Assembly: GCF_029537375.1 (NCBI RefSeq)
Contig: NZ_CP120679.1
Location: forward strand, 1,538,001-1,602,000
Length of the DNA: 64,000 nt
Source: Bacillus sp. HSf4
Lineage (GTDB): Bacteria > Bacillota > Bacilli > Bacillales > Bacillaceae
Reading direction: 5' to 3'
The notes under the pieces are model-generated. The model did no database searches, was not told where the DNA came from, and worked only from the letters and a program-made list of their open reading frames with translations. The position numbers and the translations under genes are program-made. Shown in pieces: positions 1 to 8,294 of the stretch. Each line of letters starts with the position of its first letter. Position 1 is the stretch's first letter.

Positions 1-1
1 C

Positions 2-133
2 GTCTTGATCAGGAACCACGGCATTACCGTCTGGGGGAAAACGGCATTTGAAGCAAAGCGGTTTCTTGAAGCTTATGAATTTTTGTTCAGCTGGCATTTA
101 AAATTAAAAGCTTTCAGACATGCGTATGTTTGA
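2..133 (+). CDS. mtnB: Methylthioribulose-1-phosphate dehydratase MtnB, C-terminal end only
   Basis: The first 132 bases read as an open C-terminal tail of 43 residues containing RNHGITVWG, the active-site-loop region typical of class II aldolase/MtnB proteins, ending in TGA at 131-133. MtnB dehydrates methylthioribulose-1-phosphate in the methionine salvage pathway. The start lies before the window. It sits 19 bases upstream of mtnD, as in the B. subtilis mtnWXBD operon, which supports the assignment more than the short sequence does. Confidence 0.8.
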   Translation, partial: VLIRNHGITVWGKTAFEAKRFLEAYEFLFSWHLKLKAFRHAYV

Positions 134-152
134 AAAAGGAGGAGAAACGCAC

Positions 153-692
153 ATGGCAACAATCCGTATCCATGATGAGCAAAACACGATGATCGAAAAC
201 AGTGAAGAGGTGAAAAAGTACCTCGATCAGCAGGGTGTGATTTACGAACAATGGGATATCACGAAACTGTCTGCAGGTTTAAGGGAAAAATACGATTTAA
301 CAGACGCGGAAAAACAGGAGATTTTAAATAGTTTTCAAAGTGAGATCAAAGACATTTCCGAGCGGCGCGGCTATAAGGCGCAAGATGTCATCTCGCTCTC
401 TGATGAAAATCCAAAACTGGATGAACTTCTGAAAAACTTTAAACAGGAGCATCACCACACAGATGATGAGGTCAGGTTTATCGTCAACGGCCACGGCATC
501 TTTGCGATTGAAGGAAAAGACGGCGTATTTTTCGATTGTTTATTGAGCCCCGGCGATTTGATCTCTGTTCCGGAAAACACCCGCCATTACTTCACGCTTC
601 AAGAAGACAGGAAAGTCGTAGCCGTCAGGATATTTGTGACGACCGAGGGCTGGGTGCCGATCTATGAAAGAGAACAGGTTAAACAGTCATAA
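153..692 (+). CDS. mtnD: Acireductone dioxygenase MtnD
   Basis: A 179-residue cupin. It oxidises the acireductone intermediate of methionine salvage to the 2-keto acid precursor of methionine (Fe form) and acts in the cytosol. The metal-binding set is visible: H100, H102 and E106 in EHHHTDDE, and H145 in TRHYF. An in-frame start at 120 also exists but lies inside mtnB; ATG 153 is preceded at 8-10 bases by AAGGAGG and matches the family start (MATIRIHDE). It is the last gene of the mtn operon and is followed by a terminator. Confidence 0.95.
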   Translation: MATIRIHDEQNTMIENSEEVKKYLDQQGVIYEQWDITKLSAGLREKYDLTDAEKQEILNSFQSEIKDISERRGYKAQDVISLSDENPKLDELLKNFKQEHHHTDDEVRFIVNGHGIFAIEGKDGVFFDCLLSPGDLISVPENTRHYFTLQEDRKVVAVRIFVTTEGWVPIYEREQVKQS

Positions 693-722
693 AAACAGCG
701 CCGCTTAGGGCGCTGTTTTTAT
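693..722. terminator. Bidirectional terminator between mtnD and fosB
   Basis: ACAGCGCC-GCTTA-GGGCGCTGT hairpin followed by T-run on the + strand and preceded by A-run, so it can serve both convergent genes. Confidence 0.85.
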
Positions 723-1171
723 TTGTTTTTATCGTATAGCGCTTGAATATGGCCCTCATGAAATGAAAGGTGAGGCTTTTCTGTTTGATAGTATTCGAGT
801 CTGTCGAAGACAGAGCCGGTGTGGAGCTCGAATTTGTGTCCGTCCGGATCGGAAAAATAAATCGAATCTTTATCACCCTGATGGCGTTTTCTCCCTTTTA
901 ACACATTCACGCCCAAATCTTTTAATTTCGTCTCCCAATGATCGAGATCTTCCTCTTTGATCGAAAAGGCAATGTGTGTGTATGAGTCGCGGATTTCAGT
1001 CCGTTTAATATCCTTTTCCTCGTTCAGAGCGAGCCAGATGCCGTTTAGATCAAAGTACGCGGTTTTCTCGCCTTTGACGAGCCATTTTGCATCAAACACA
1101 TTTTCATAGAAAGCAATGGACGCCTTTAGGTCGGAGACTGAAAATAACAGATGATTAAGACCATCAATCAT
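719..1171 (-). CDS. fosB: Metallothiol transferase FosB (fosfomycin resistance)
   Basis: A 150-residue glyoxalase/VOC-fold protein. FosB enzymes add bacillithiol (or cysteine) to the fosfomycin epoxide using a divalent metal. The three expected metal ligands are present: H7 (LNHLLF), H66 (YTHIAF) and E115 (KFELHTG). Length and sequence fit chromosomal FosB of Bacillus. Its ATG overlaps the stop of ykvA by four bases, so the two are translationally coupled. In B. subtilis fosB lies elsewhere, so this location is a lineage difference (from memory). Confidence 0.92.
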   Translation of the reverse strand: MIDGLNHLLFSVSDLKASIAFYENVFDAKWLVKGEKTAYFDLNGIWLALNEEKDIKRTEIRDSYTHIAFSIKEEDLDHWETKLKDLGVNVLKGRKRHQGDKDSIYFSDPDGHKFELHTGSVFDRLEYYQTEKPHLSFHEGHIQALYDKNK

Positions 1172-1476
1172 TTTGCGCCGCCTCCTTTCTCGTGCAGGGC
1201 GTCAAATTCAGCCAGTTCTTTGGCGATTTGTCTGAAAAGAAAGGCAAGAACAGCCGCATCATCAAGCCAGCCAGCCCCTGCGATAATGTCCGGAATCAAA
1301 TCAATCGGTGACAGCACATAAATGAAAGCCAAAGCGGCCAGAAAAATCGTTCTTTTAGGAAAAAGCGGATATTCTCCTTTTCTCCACGCTTTAAAGGCGC
1401 TGAAAAACAGGATCAGACCGGAGCGCGCTTCTTTTACAGCGAAGAAAGCCGTTAGTTTTGAAATAGGTTTTTTCAT
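1168..1476 (-). CDS. ykvA: YkvA-like DUF1232 membrane protein
   Basis: A 102-residue protein with the DUF1232 core around LAFIYVLSPIDLIPDI, which forms a hydrophobic hairpin likely inserted in the membrane; function unknown. An in-frame start exists 45 bases upstream, but ATG 1476 follows AAAGGAGG at seven bases, so the shorter form was chosen. It is the first gene of a two-gene unit with fosB. In B. subtilis ykvA also follows the mtn operon. Confidence 0.85.
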   Translation of the reverse strand: MKKPISKLTAFFAVKEARSGLILFFSAFKAWRKGEYPLFPKRTIFLAALAFIYVLSPIDLIPDIIAGAGWLDDAAVLAFLFRQIAKELAEFDALHEKGGGAK

Positions 1477-1590
1477 CAAAAGACCTCCTTTAAAAGGAAA
1501 AAACATTTCGGTGTTTACCATATTTCATTCAAGGGAATGATTCAACAAATCTATTATACTTGATTTCAAAATATTTTTTCGGAAAATAGG

Positions 1591-1619
1591 TTTACAAAAT
1601 AAGTATAATCTGTAATAAT
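1591..1619 (+). promoter_or_regulatory. Candidate SigA promoter of spo0E
   Basis: TTTACA (1591-1596), 17-base spacer, AATAAT (1614-1619). The surrounding 100 bases are very AT-rich, as expected for an AbrB-controlled promoter, but no specific AbrB motif can be named. Confidence 0.4.
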
Positions 1620-1679
1620 GCTCAAGTACGCAAAATCTGGATGAATCTCGAAACTTTAACGCGGTAAGGGGTGAAGCGT

Positions 1680-1925
1680 ATGCAAAGGTATTTAGAGAAA
1701 GAAGCGCTGTTGGCCTCCATCAATGAAAAGCGGCAAATGATGGTCGAAGCTGCTGAAGTCTACGGATATACAGGGGATGAGACAATTAAACAGAGTCAGG
1801 AATTAGACCAGTTGATCTATCAATATCAAAAAATGACAATGAATGATCATTATTCATCAGACAAGCCATTGCCCCATGTTTTAGACGGCATCAGCTGTCT
1901 GATCCTTGAAAAATATACGGCATGA
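1680..1925 (+). CDS. spo0E: Spo0E-family aspartyl-phosphate phosphatase
   Basis: An 81-residue protein with the family signature SQELDQLIYQYQ. Spo0E-like proteins are small helical hairpins that dephosphorylate Spo0A~P and so block entry into sporulation. The C-terminal half diverges from B. subtilis Spo0E, as is common. A GTG three codons upstream (1671) is possible, but AAGGGGTGA ends about six bases before ATG 1680 and would be abutted by the GTG, so ATG was preferred. Position before kinD matches the B. subtilis order (ykvA, spo0E, kinD). Confidence 0.88.
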   Translation: MQRYLEKEALLASINEKRQMMVEAAEVYGYTGDETIKQSQELDQLIYQYQKMTMNDHYSSDKPLPHVLDGISCLILEKYTA

Positions 1926-1936
1926 TCCAAGTCCAT

Positions 1937-1971
1937 GAAAAAGAGCTGCCGTTAACGGAAGCTCTTTTCGT
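1937..1971. terminator. Convergent terminator spo0E/kinD
   Basis: AAAGAGCT...AGCTCTTTT inverted repeat with A/T runs on both sides between two convergent genes. Confidence 0.7.
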
Positions 1972-1985
1972 GAGCGGTAAGCATA

Positions 1986-3497
1986 TCAGCCATTTTGATC
2001 TTTTGATGTCGGAAGTGTGATTGTGACGGTTGTTCCTTTATGCCGTTCGCTCTCGATATGTATCGTTCCCCCATACATGGAGATGATTCGCTTGCACACG
2101 ACAAGGCCGAGCCCTGTGCCTTTATCTTTAGACGTGACAAAAGGCTGGAAAATCTTCTCCATCATTTCTTTCGGAATGCCTTCTCCAACATCTTTCACCA
2201 CAATTTTCGCAGCCTGTTGATCCTGATCCATTTTGATCAGCAATTTCCCGCCGTTTTTCATTGATTCCAATGCGTTTTTAGCGACATTTAAAACGACCTG
2301 CTTAATATGGTCCTTCTTACAAAAAACGAAAGACGGGCCTTCCGCAAGATCTTTGAATTCCACCTCAACATTATACAGGTTGGCTTCAGAATGAATGATC
2401 GGCATAATTTCGTCAATCATTTCATTCAAGGTGTTTAACTGCCACTGCTCGGCAGTCGGCTTCCCAAGCACCAGAAACTCACTGACGATCTGATTGATCC
2501 GCCGGATTTCCTGATCGATGATCGAGAAATACATTTGATCTTCAGCAGATTGATATTTTTTCTGAAGCAGCTGGATGAACCCGCTGATTCCGGTCAGCGG
2601 ATTTCTGATTTCATGAGCGGTGCTCGCCGCCAGTGTGCCGATCAATTCAAGCTTTTGCGCTTCATTCTGGGCGCGTTCCTGCTTCGTCCGCCTTTTAAGC
2701 AATACATATTGGAGCAGCACGAATAAAATATTGAGCAGTATAAAGATGCTTAAAAAGGACAATAGAAGGCTGTAAACAATTTCGTTTAGCTGGACGGGTT
2801 CAGGATAGACTTCAAGCTTCCAGTCGATCTGGTCCAAAAAAGCATCGACAGTACCGCCTTCCGGCTTTTCAGGGGGCGAGTGCCCGGCTGTGAAAAGGAC
2901 CTGGTTTTTCTGATTCAAAATTTTGATATAAAGCTCGGGGCTTAGCACATTCATAATGTTTTTCAAATAATCGATGCGAATCGAGGCTAATAAAAAGTTT
3001 GTCGTCTTCCCTTTGTCATTAAAGACCGGAGTGAAAATATTCAATTCCAGCTTGTCCGTCATGATGCTTGCGTCATCGGTAATCACGGATTTCTTGGAGC
3101 TTTTCGCCTTTTGGAGAATGTCCTTGTACGACACCGGCTTCTTTTCTTTTACGGGCATCGTACTGACCATGACATCGCCGTTTTCATTTAATAGATACAA
3201 TGCTGAAAAGCGCGGCTCTTTTTTGTATGTTTCCGTCAGGATATGTTTGATATGTTTTTCGTCGACAGGATGGTTGAGAGCCGTTGCCAGGGAACTGAGC
3301 CTTGCTTCGGTTTCACCGATCAAATAATTGATCTGGTTTCGATGGATATTCAGCATAAGCGTTGCCGTCTGGCGGTGTTTATCAGTAATGTTTTCACGCT
3401 CTTGTTCGTATATAAAAAAGCTTATAATAAAGGCCGGAATCAAAACAAGGATTAAATACAGCCTGATTTTCTTCCATATCTTTTTTAAATTGCGCAT
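1986..3497 (-). CDS. kinD: Sporulation sensor histidine kinase KinD
   Basis: A 503-residue membrane kinase feeding phosphate into the Spo0F-Spo0B-Spo0A relay; KinD is also linked to matrix production. Order: N-terminal membrane helix (about 12-30), extracellular Cache-type sensor, second membrane helix (about 240-265), HisKA domain with phospho-acceptor HEIRNPLTG, then HATPase with VVLNVAKNALES, DVGEGIP and GTGLGLVV. Length is close to B. subtilis KinD (506). A GGGAGAG site precedes the ATG. It lies convergent to spo0E, so an activator and a brake of the same relay are neighbours. Confidence 0.93.
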   Translation of the reverse strand: MRNLKKIWKKIRLYLILVLIPAFIISFFIYEQERENITDKHRQTATLMLNIHRNQINYLIGETEARLSSLATALNHPVDEKHIKHILTETYKKEPRFSALYLLNENGDVMVSTMPVKEKKPVSYKDILQKAKSSKKSVITDDASIMTDKLELNIFTPVFNDKGKTTNFLLASIRIDYLKNIMNVLSPELYIKILNQKNQVLFTAGHSPPEKPEGGTVDAFLDQIDWKLEVYPEPVQLNEIVYSLLLSFLSIFILLNILFVLLQYVLLKRRTKQERAQNEAQKLELIGTLAASTAHEIRNPLTGISGFIQLLQKKYQSAEDQMYFSIIDQEIRRINQIVSEFLVLGKPTAEQWQLNTLNEMIDEIMPIIHSEANLYNVEVEFKDLAEGPSFVFCKKDHIKQVVLNVAKNALESMKNGGKLLIKMDQDQQAAKIVVKDVGEGIPKEMMEKIFQPFVTSKDKGTGLGLVVCKRIISMYGGTIHIESERHKGTTVTITLPTSKDQNG

Positions 3498-3670
3498 GTT
3501 TTACTCTCTCCCAATCGATACAGGAATAGAGGTATTATATCACTAGTAAGAGCCGATTTATAGAAAAGATAACCAATACATTGAAAATAGGACACAATAC
3601 CGGGGAATTTCCGAAAATATCTATTTGAGGTTCATTTGCTATCATCATAACATGGTTTGAATGTTAACAG

Positions 3671-3699
3671 TTGACATTTTCCTCATAGTTTATTAATGT
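3671..3699 (+). promoter_or_regulatory. SigA promoter of mhqR
   Basis: TTGACA (3671-3676), 17 bases, TAATGT (3694-3699), 34 bases before the mhqR start. Confidence 0.7.
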
Positions 3700-3732
3700 T
3701 TTCCTGTAGTTGTTTCTTTGGAGATGAGAGAT

Positions 3733-4188
3733 ATGAGCAATAGAGAACAGGAACAGTCATTGAAATTATTCATTGTATTATCACGAGCGTACAGATCAAT
3801 TAATGATCATATGAATAAACATATTCATAAGCATGGTCTGAATCCGACAGAATTTGCTGTATTAGAGCTTCTCTATCACAAAGGGGATCAGCCCCTGCAG
3901 CAAATAGGGGATAAGATTCTTCTGGCGAGCGGGAGCATTACATATGTGGTTGACAAGCTGGAGCAAAAGCAGCTGATCGCAAGAAGAGCCTGTACAACCG
4001 ATCGAAGGGTCACTTATGCGCAAATCACCGACAAAGGCATCAAGCTCCTTGAGCAGATTTTTCCCGGACATGCCGAAGAACTGCATCAAATGATCAGTGT
4101 CCTGAGCGCTGAAGAAAAGGAAGCCTGTATCGACATGCTGAAAAAAGTAGGTCTGAACGCAAAGCACTTTTATCAAAACAAAGAATAA
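3733..4188 (+). CDS. mhqR: MarR-family repressor MhqR (quinone/electrophile response)
   Basis: A 151-residue winged-helix repressor. In B. subtilis MhqR represses dioxygenase and quinone-reductase genes and is relieved by catechol, MHQ and diamide. The MarR fold is clear: helix-turn-helix around LLYHKGDQPLQQIGDKILLASGS and the wing with TTDRRVTYAQITDKG. Starts at 3718 (TTG) and 3724 are in frame, but GGAG at 3720-3723 places the ribosome on ATG 3733. It is monocistronic, between kinD and motB, as in B. subtilis; its known targets lie elsewhere. Confidence 0.9.
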   Translation: MSNREQEQSLKLFIVLSRAYRSINDHMNKHIHKHGLNPTEFAVLELLYHKGDQPLQQIGDKILLASGSITYVVDKLEQKQLIARRACTTDRRVTYAQITDKGIKLLEQIFPGHAEELHQMISVLSAEEKEACIDMLKKVGLNAKHFYQNKE

Positions 4189-4217
4189 GGAAGCTGCCCA
4201 ATCGCAGCTTCCTTATT
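4185..4217. terminator. Convergent terminator mhqR/motB
   Basis: AATAAGGAAGCTGC and GCAGCTTCCTTATT form a long perfect stem with a six-base loop, flanked by A and T runs. Confidence 0.9.
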
Positions 4218-4989
4218 TTTCGTTATTTACATTTTTGACATCGATCGGCAGGATCAGAATTTCAACACGCCTGTTTTTTCTTCTTCCTTCCTCCGTGTCA
4301 TTTGGAGCGATCGGTTTATATTCTCCGTAGCCTTTAGCGCTGAATATCTTCGGATCGAGCTTTGGATTTTCGATCAAGAGGCTCATGAAGTTGACAGCGC
4401 GCATGACGCTTAAATGCCAGTTTGATTTAAATTGAGAATTTTTAATCGGCACGTTATCCGTATGTCCGCTGATGACGATATTGCGCGGCGGATTGAGCAC
4501 GAGAAGGTCGGACACTTCCTTGGCAAGCTGGACATCCTGCGGGCGAATCTCGGCTTTCCCTGAATCGAAGAAAATATTGTCCTCGATTGAGAGAAGAAGC
4601 CCTTCGTCTGTCAGCTTTGTGTTCACCTGTTTTTCAAGGTTTTTCTTTTTGATGAACTGGTTGATATGGTCCTGAATTTTTTTCAGCGACTGCCTGTCCT
4701 TTTCTTTTTGGATTTTCGCTATATCTTTCGGCTCATCAGGGCTTTTCCCTTCCTCGGTTGTGCTTGTTTTCGGCTCTGTGAAGCTCGAATAATCCATCAT
4801 TCCTGTACCGCCTGTAAACACGGCATTGAACGATTTGGACAGCATTTCGAACTTTTTGGCGTCGATCGAGCTCATGGCAAACAGTACGATGAAAAGGGCC
4901 AAGAGAAGTGTGAGCAAGTCGGCATAGGGGATGAGCCAGGACTCATCTACATGTTCTTCATGGTCTTTATGCTTCTTTTTTCTAGCCAT
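4213..4989 (-). CDS. motB: Flagellar stator protein MotB
   Basis: A 258-residue protein with a single N-terminal membrane helix, D24 in PYADLLTLLLALF (the proton-binding aspartate), a plug/linker rich in charged residues (about 60-130) and a C-terminal OmpA-like peptidoglycan-binding domain (SGHTDNVPI, NRRVEILILP). It anchors the MotA4-5/MotB2 stator to the wall and couples proton flow to rotation. Its start overlaps the end of motA by eight bases. Confidence 0.96.
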   Translation of the reverse strand: MARKKKHKDHEEHVDESWLIPYADLLTLLLALFIVLFAMSSIDAKKFEMLSKSFNAVFTGGTGMMDYSSFTEPKTSTTEEGKSPDEPKDIAKIQKEKDRQSLKKIQDHINQFIKKKNLEKQVNTKLTDEGLLLSIEDNIFFDSGKAEIRPQDVQLAKEVSDLLVLNPPRNIVISGHTDNVPIKNSQFKSNWHLSVMRAVNFMSLLIENPKLDPKIFSAKGYGEYKPIAPNDTEEGRRKNRRVEILILPIDVKNVNNEK

Positions 4990-5785
4990 TATTCGTTTCC
5001 CCTTTGTCTCCCTCAGGAATCACGATGCTGGAGCGCTCGCTAGGAGAGACATACATGAGAAGCTTTTGTTCGATGACTTTTGGAGCCTGTCCTTCCAATA
5101 TGGAAAGAATTCCTTCGATCATCACTTCGCGGACTTTCACTTCCTGTTTGGATTTCCGTTTTAATTTATTGGCAAAAGGATGCCATAACACATAGCCTGT
5201 AAAAATCCCGAGAAGGGTGGCGACAAAGGCTGCGCTGATCGCGTGTCCCAGCGCTTCAGTGTTGCTCATGTCCGCAAGCGCGGCTATCAGCCCGACAACG
5301 GCTCCCAAAACGCCCAATGTCGGTGCATATGTGCCTGCCTGGGTAAAAATGCCCGCCCCGACCTGATGCCGTTCTTCCATTGCTTCCACTTCCTCGGTCA
5401 GAACGTCCCTGATGAAATCAGCGCTCTGTCCGTCTACCGCCATGCTCATGCCGTTTTTCAAAAATTGATCATCGATTTCATTCAGGTTCGCTTCCAATGC
5501 GAGAAGGCCTTCGCGTCTGGCGATTTGCGCCCATTCAGAAAACATGGGGATCAGCTCGTTGATTTCGATCGACTTTCTTTCTTTAAACAAGATGCCGAAG
5601 AGCTTGGGAACCCTTTTTAATTCGCGCATTGGAAAAGCGATGGTAACCGCGGCGATTGTCCCGACAAGTATGATCAGCCATGCCGCCGGGTTGACCAGAA
5701 CGGACGGGCTGACACCTTTCATCACCATGCCGACACCTACTCCGATGATAGCTAAAATGATTCCAATTAACGATGTTTTGTCCAT
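4982..5785 (-). CDS. motA: Flagellar stator protein MotA
   Basis: A 267-residue protein with four membrane helices and a large cytoplasmic loop between helices 2 and 3 that touches the rotor protein FliG. Helices 3-4 contain the family pattern TYAPTLGVLGAVVGLI. TTG 5797 and GTG 5794 are in frame, but MDKTSLIGIIL is the family start and GGTGA precedes ATG 5785 by six bases. It forms a two-gene operon with motB behind a SigD-type promoter. Confidence 0.95.
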   Translation of the reverse strand: MDKTSLIGIILAIIGVGVGMVMKGVSPSVLVNPAAWLIILVGTIAAVTIAFPMRELKRVPKLFGILFKERKSIEINELIPMFSEWAQIARREGLLALEANLNEIDDQFLKNGMSMAVDGQSADFIRDVLTEEVEAMEERHQVGAGIFTQAGTYAPTLGVLGAVVGLIAALADMSNTEALGHAISAAFVATLLGIFTGYVLWHPFANKLKRKSKQEVKVREVMIEGILSILEGQAPKVIEQKLLMYVSPSERSSIVIPEGDKGETNNG

Positions 5786-5825
5786 TTTTTTCACCAATTC
5801 CTTTTAACTAACTTTTCTATCGTTA

Positions 5826-5853
5826 ATATCGGTGCCGGTCGATCGGAACTTTA
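5826..5853 (-). promoter_or_regulatory. SigD promoter of motAB
   Basis: On the minus strand TAAA (5853-5850), 16 bases, ACCGATAT (5833-5826), close to the SigD consensus TAAA-N15-GCCGATAT. SigD control of motAB is established in B. subtilis. Confidence 0.7.
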
Positions 5854-5944
5854 GAGCGTTTCAGAAATTGTTGAGAAATCAAGCTGAAACGGGACTTTAG
5901 GATGAATAGATGGAAAAATTTTTAATTTAGTGGAGTCTTATGTA

Positions 5945-5976
5945 TTATAAAAAGCGGCTTCCAACATGGAAGCCGC
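5945..5976 (-). terminator. Terminator of clpE
   Basis: On the minus strand GCGGCTTCC-ATGTT-GGAAGCCGC followed by TTTTT. Confidence 0.85.
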
Positions 5977-5981
5977 ATGTG

Positions 5982-8072
5982 TTATACGGATTGCACCGCA
6001 ATATCGCCGTTTTCCGCTGTAACGTGAAAACCGGAAATATTTTCTTCTTCAAGCAGCAGGTCGGTCATTTGATCTTCGACTACTGTCTGAATCGTTCTTC
6101 TTAAAGGACGCGCACCAAATGCAGGGTGACATCCGATTTCGGCGATTTTTTCTTTTGCTTCGTCTGAAACCGTAAGTGTCAGCTCCTGATCGCTTAATGT
6201 TTCTTCAAGCTCCTTCAGAAGCAGGTCGACGATTTTGACAAGATCTTCTTTTTCAAGAGGCTTGAATTCGACAATACTGTCAAACCTGTTCAGGAATTCA
6301 GGTTTGAAGTAGCTGCTTAACGAATCGATCAATGATTGTTCACCCAGCAGCTGTTCTTCTCTGTTGAAACCGACTGTTGTCCGTTTTTCGGAAACGCCGG
6401 CATTGCTTGTCATGATGATGACGGTGTCTTTAAAGCTGACCGTCCGTCCCTGGCTGTCCGTCAGCCGTCCGTCTTCCATGATCTGCAGGAACATGTGCTG
6501 TACATCAGGGTGAGCTTTTTCAATTTCATCGAGCAGGACGATGCTGTACGGGTTTCTCCGGACTTTTTCTGTCAACTGTCCGGCTTCATCATGACCGACA
6601 TATCCCGGAGGAGAACCGATGAGCTTGGATACGGCGTGTTTTTCCATATATTCGCTCATGTCGAGGCGGATGATGGAATCTTTCGTGCCGAACAGCTCTT
6701 CGGCAAGCCTTTTGGAAAGCTCTGTTTTACCTACTCCTGTCGGACCGACAAACAGGAAGGAACCGACAGGCCTGTTTTTTGATTTTAGACCGGCTCTGCT
6801 TCTTCGCACGGCTTTTGCCACTTTTTTCACAGCCTCTTCCTGTCCGATAACACGGCTTGCGAGATTGGCTTCAAGCTCTTTCATTTTTTTCTGGTCGTCA
6901 TGCTGCAGTTTGCCGACCGGAATGCCTGTTTTTTGTTCGATGATCGCCTGGATGTCTTCGGCTCCGACGATGGCCTGTTTTGCTGCTGTTTTTTCTTCCA
7001 GCTTAGCGTGCAATGCTTCTTCTTCATCGCGGAGCTTTGCCGCCAGCTCATAGTGTTCATCCTGAAGCGCCTTTTGTTTTTCCGCTTCGATTTCTTTTAG
7101 GCGTTTTTCCGCTTCTTCACCGCTGACCGTATCGATTGTAAGGTTTGCCTTTGAACCGGCTTCATCGAGCAGGTCGATTGCCTTGTCGGGAAGGTGGCGG
7201 TCCTGAATGTAGCGGCTGGACAGAACGACACATGCTTTAATAGCTTCATCTGTATAGGAAACGCCGTGGTATGCTTCATATTTCTCCTTCAGGCCGTTCA
7301 AAATGGCTGTCGCCTGTTCAATGGTCGGCTCATGCACCATGATCGGCTGGAAGCGTCGTTCCAGAGCGGCATCCTTCTCAATTTGACGATACTCTTTCAG
7401 AGTCGTCGCACCGATGATTTGCAGTTCGCCTCTGGCAAGCGCAGGTTTCAGAATGTTGCCCGCGTCCATAGATCCTTCCGCAGAGCCAGCGCCGACTAAG
7501 AGATGGATTTCGTCAATGAAAAGAACGGCATTTTTTCGTTCTTTCAGCTCTTTCATCAGCTGCTTCATTCTTTCTTCAAATTGTCCCCTGATTCCCGTGT
7601 TCGCCACAAGGGAGGCGACATCAAGCAGATAGAGCTCTTTGTTTTTCAGCTTGTTTGGCACATTGCCTTCAGCGATTTTTAAGGCAAGTCCTTCTGCAAC
7701 GGCTGTTTTACCGACGCCTGGTTCACCGATTAACACCGGATTGTTTTTGTTTCTCCGGTTTAAAATTTCGATCACTCGGGCCACTTCATCTTCGCGGCCG
7801 ATCACAGGGTCAACCAGCCCAGTTCGGGCGGCATTCGTTACATTGACCGCCAGTTCATCGAGCAGCCCTTTTGTGCGAGCGGTTTGCTGCTGTTGTTGTG
7901 CAGGCTGACTGAAGAAAGACCCTCCTCCAAAAAAGTGGTTTCCGGAATACATGGAAGGCTGAGTCAGCTCTTTATAGCAGTTTTCACATAAATCCATTTG
8001 TTTTTTTGTATGGTTTATTTGCATGTTTAGGCGAATCGTCGCTTCATTTGTTTGACAATGTTGACAACGCAT
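5982..8072 (-). CDS. clpE: HSP100/Clp ATPase ClpE
   Basis: A 696-residue AAA+ unfoldase that delivers damaged or regulatory proteins to ClpP. Features in order: N-terminal zinc finger (C3, C6 and LCENC), first nucleotide-binding domain with Walker [10 protein letters not shown] and Walker B LFIDEIH, a central coiled coil (about 315-370), second domain with GPTGVGKTE, the [12 protein letters not shown] loop and a C-terminal sensor with GARPLRRTI. The length equals B. subtilis ClpE (699). Three CtsR boxes upstream show repression under non-stress conditions. Confidence 0.96.
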   Translation of the reverse strand: MRCQHCQTNEATIRLNMQINHTKKQMDLCENCYKELTQPSMYSGNHFFGGGSFFSQPAQQQQQTARTKGLLDELAVNVTNAARTGLVDPVIGREDEVARVIEILNRRNKNNPVLIGEPGVGKTAVAEGLALKIAEGNVPNKLKNKELYLLDVASLVANTGIRGQFEERMKQLMKELKERKNAVLFIDEIHLLVGAGSAEGSMDAGNILKPALARGELQIIGATTLKEYRQIEKDAALERRFQPIMVHEPTIEQATAILNGLKEKYEAYHGVSYTDEAIKACVVLSSRYIQDRHLPDKAIDLLDEAGSKANLTIDTVSGEEAEKRLKEIEAEKQKALQDEHYELAAKLRDEEEALHAKLEEKTAAKQAIVGAEDIQAIIEQKTGIPVGKLQHDDQKKMKELEANLASRVIGQEEAVKKVAKAVRRSRAGLKSKNRPVGSFLFVGPTGVGKTELSKRLAEELFGTKDSIIRLDMSEYMEKHAVSKLIGSPPGYVGHDEAGQLTEKVRRNPYSIVLLDEIEKAHPDVQHMFLQIMEDGRLTDSQGRTVSFKDTVIIMTSNAGVSEKRTTVGFNREEQLLGEQSLIDSLSSYFKPEFLNRFDSIVEFKPLEKEDLVKIVDLLLKELEETLSDQELTLTVSDEAKEKIAEIGCHPAFGARPLRRTIQTVVEDQMTDLLLEEENISGFHVTAENGDIAVQSV

Positions 8073-8096
8073 TTGCCAAAACCCCTTTCAATATAA

Positions 8097-8189
8097 TTTG
8101 ACCTTTTTTGACCAATGGTGTTTGAAAAAATGGTCGCTTCATTTGACCATCTTTGACTATAGTATACCTTGACCATCTTTGACTTTCAA
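8097..8189 (-). promoter_or_regulatory. clpE promoter with three CtsR operators
   Basis: Three heptad direct repeats match the CtsR consensus RGTCAAA-NAN-RGTCAAA on the minus strand: 8184-8168 (AGTCAAA GAT GGTCAAG), 8158-8142 (AGTCAAA GAT GGTCAAA) and 8113-8097 (GGTCAAA AAA GGTCAAA). A SigA promoter overlaps the distal box: TTGAAA (8189-8184), 17 bases, TATACT (8166-8161). Repressor at the first two boxes would cover both -35 and -10; the third lies in the leader, close to the ribosome site. Confidence 0.93.
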
Positions 8190-8294
8190 GTATCATGCTT
8201 TTTCCTTTTTGTTCCTGCCTCGTGAAGTTGTCCTTCTTTTTAAGGGACGTGCCTCATATGATGAAGCAAGGGAATTCGTTTACGGGGGAGAGTT

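Noticed and set aside
7097..7908. Long open frames opposite clpE
   Set aside because: Antisense shadows of a clear coding gene; no ribosome sites or family motifs.
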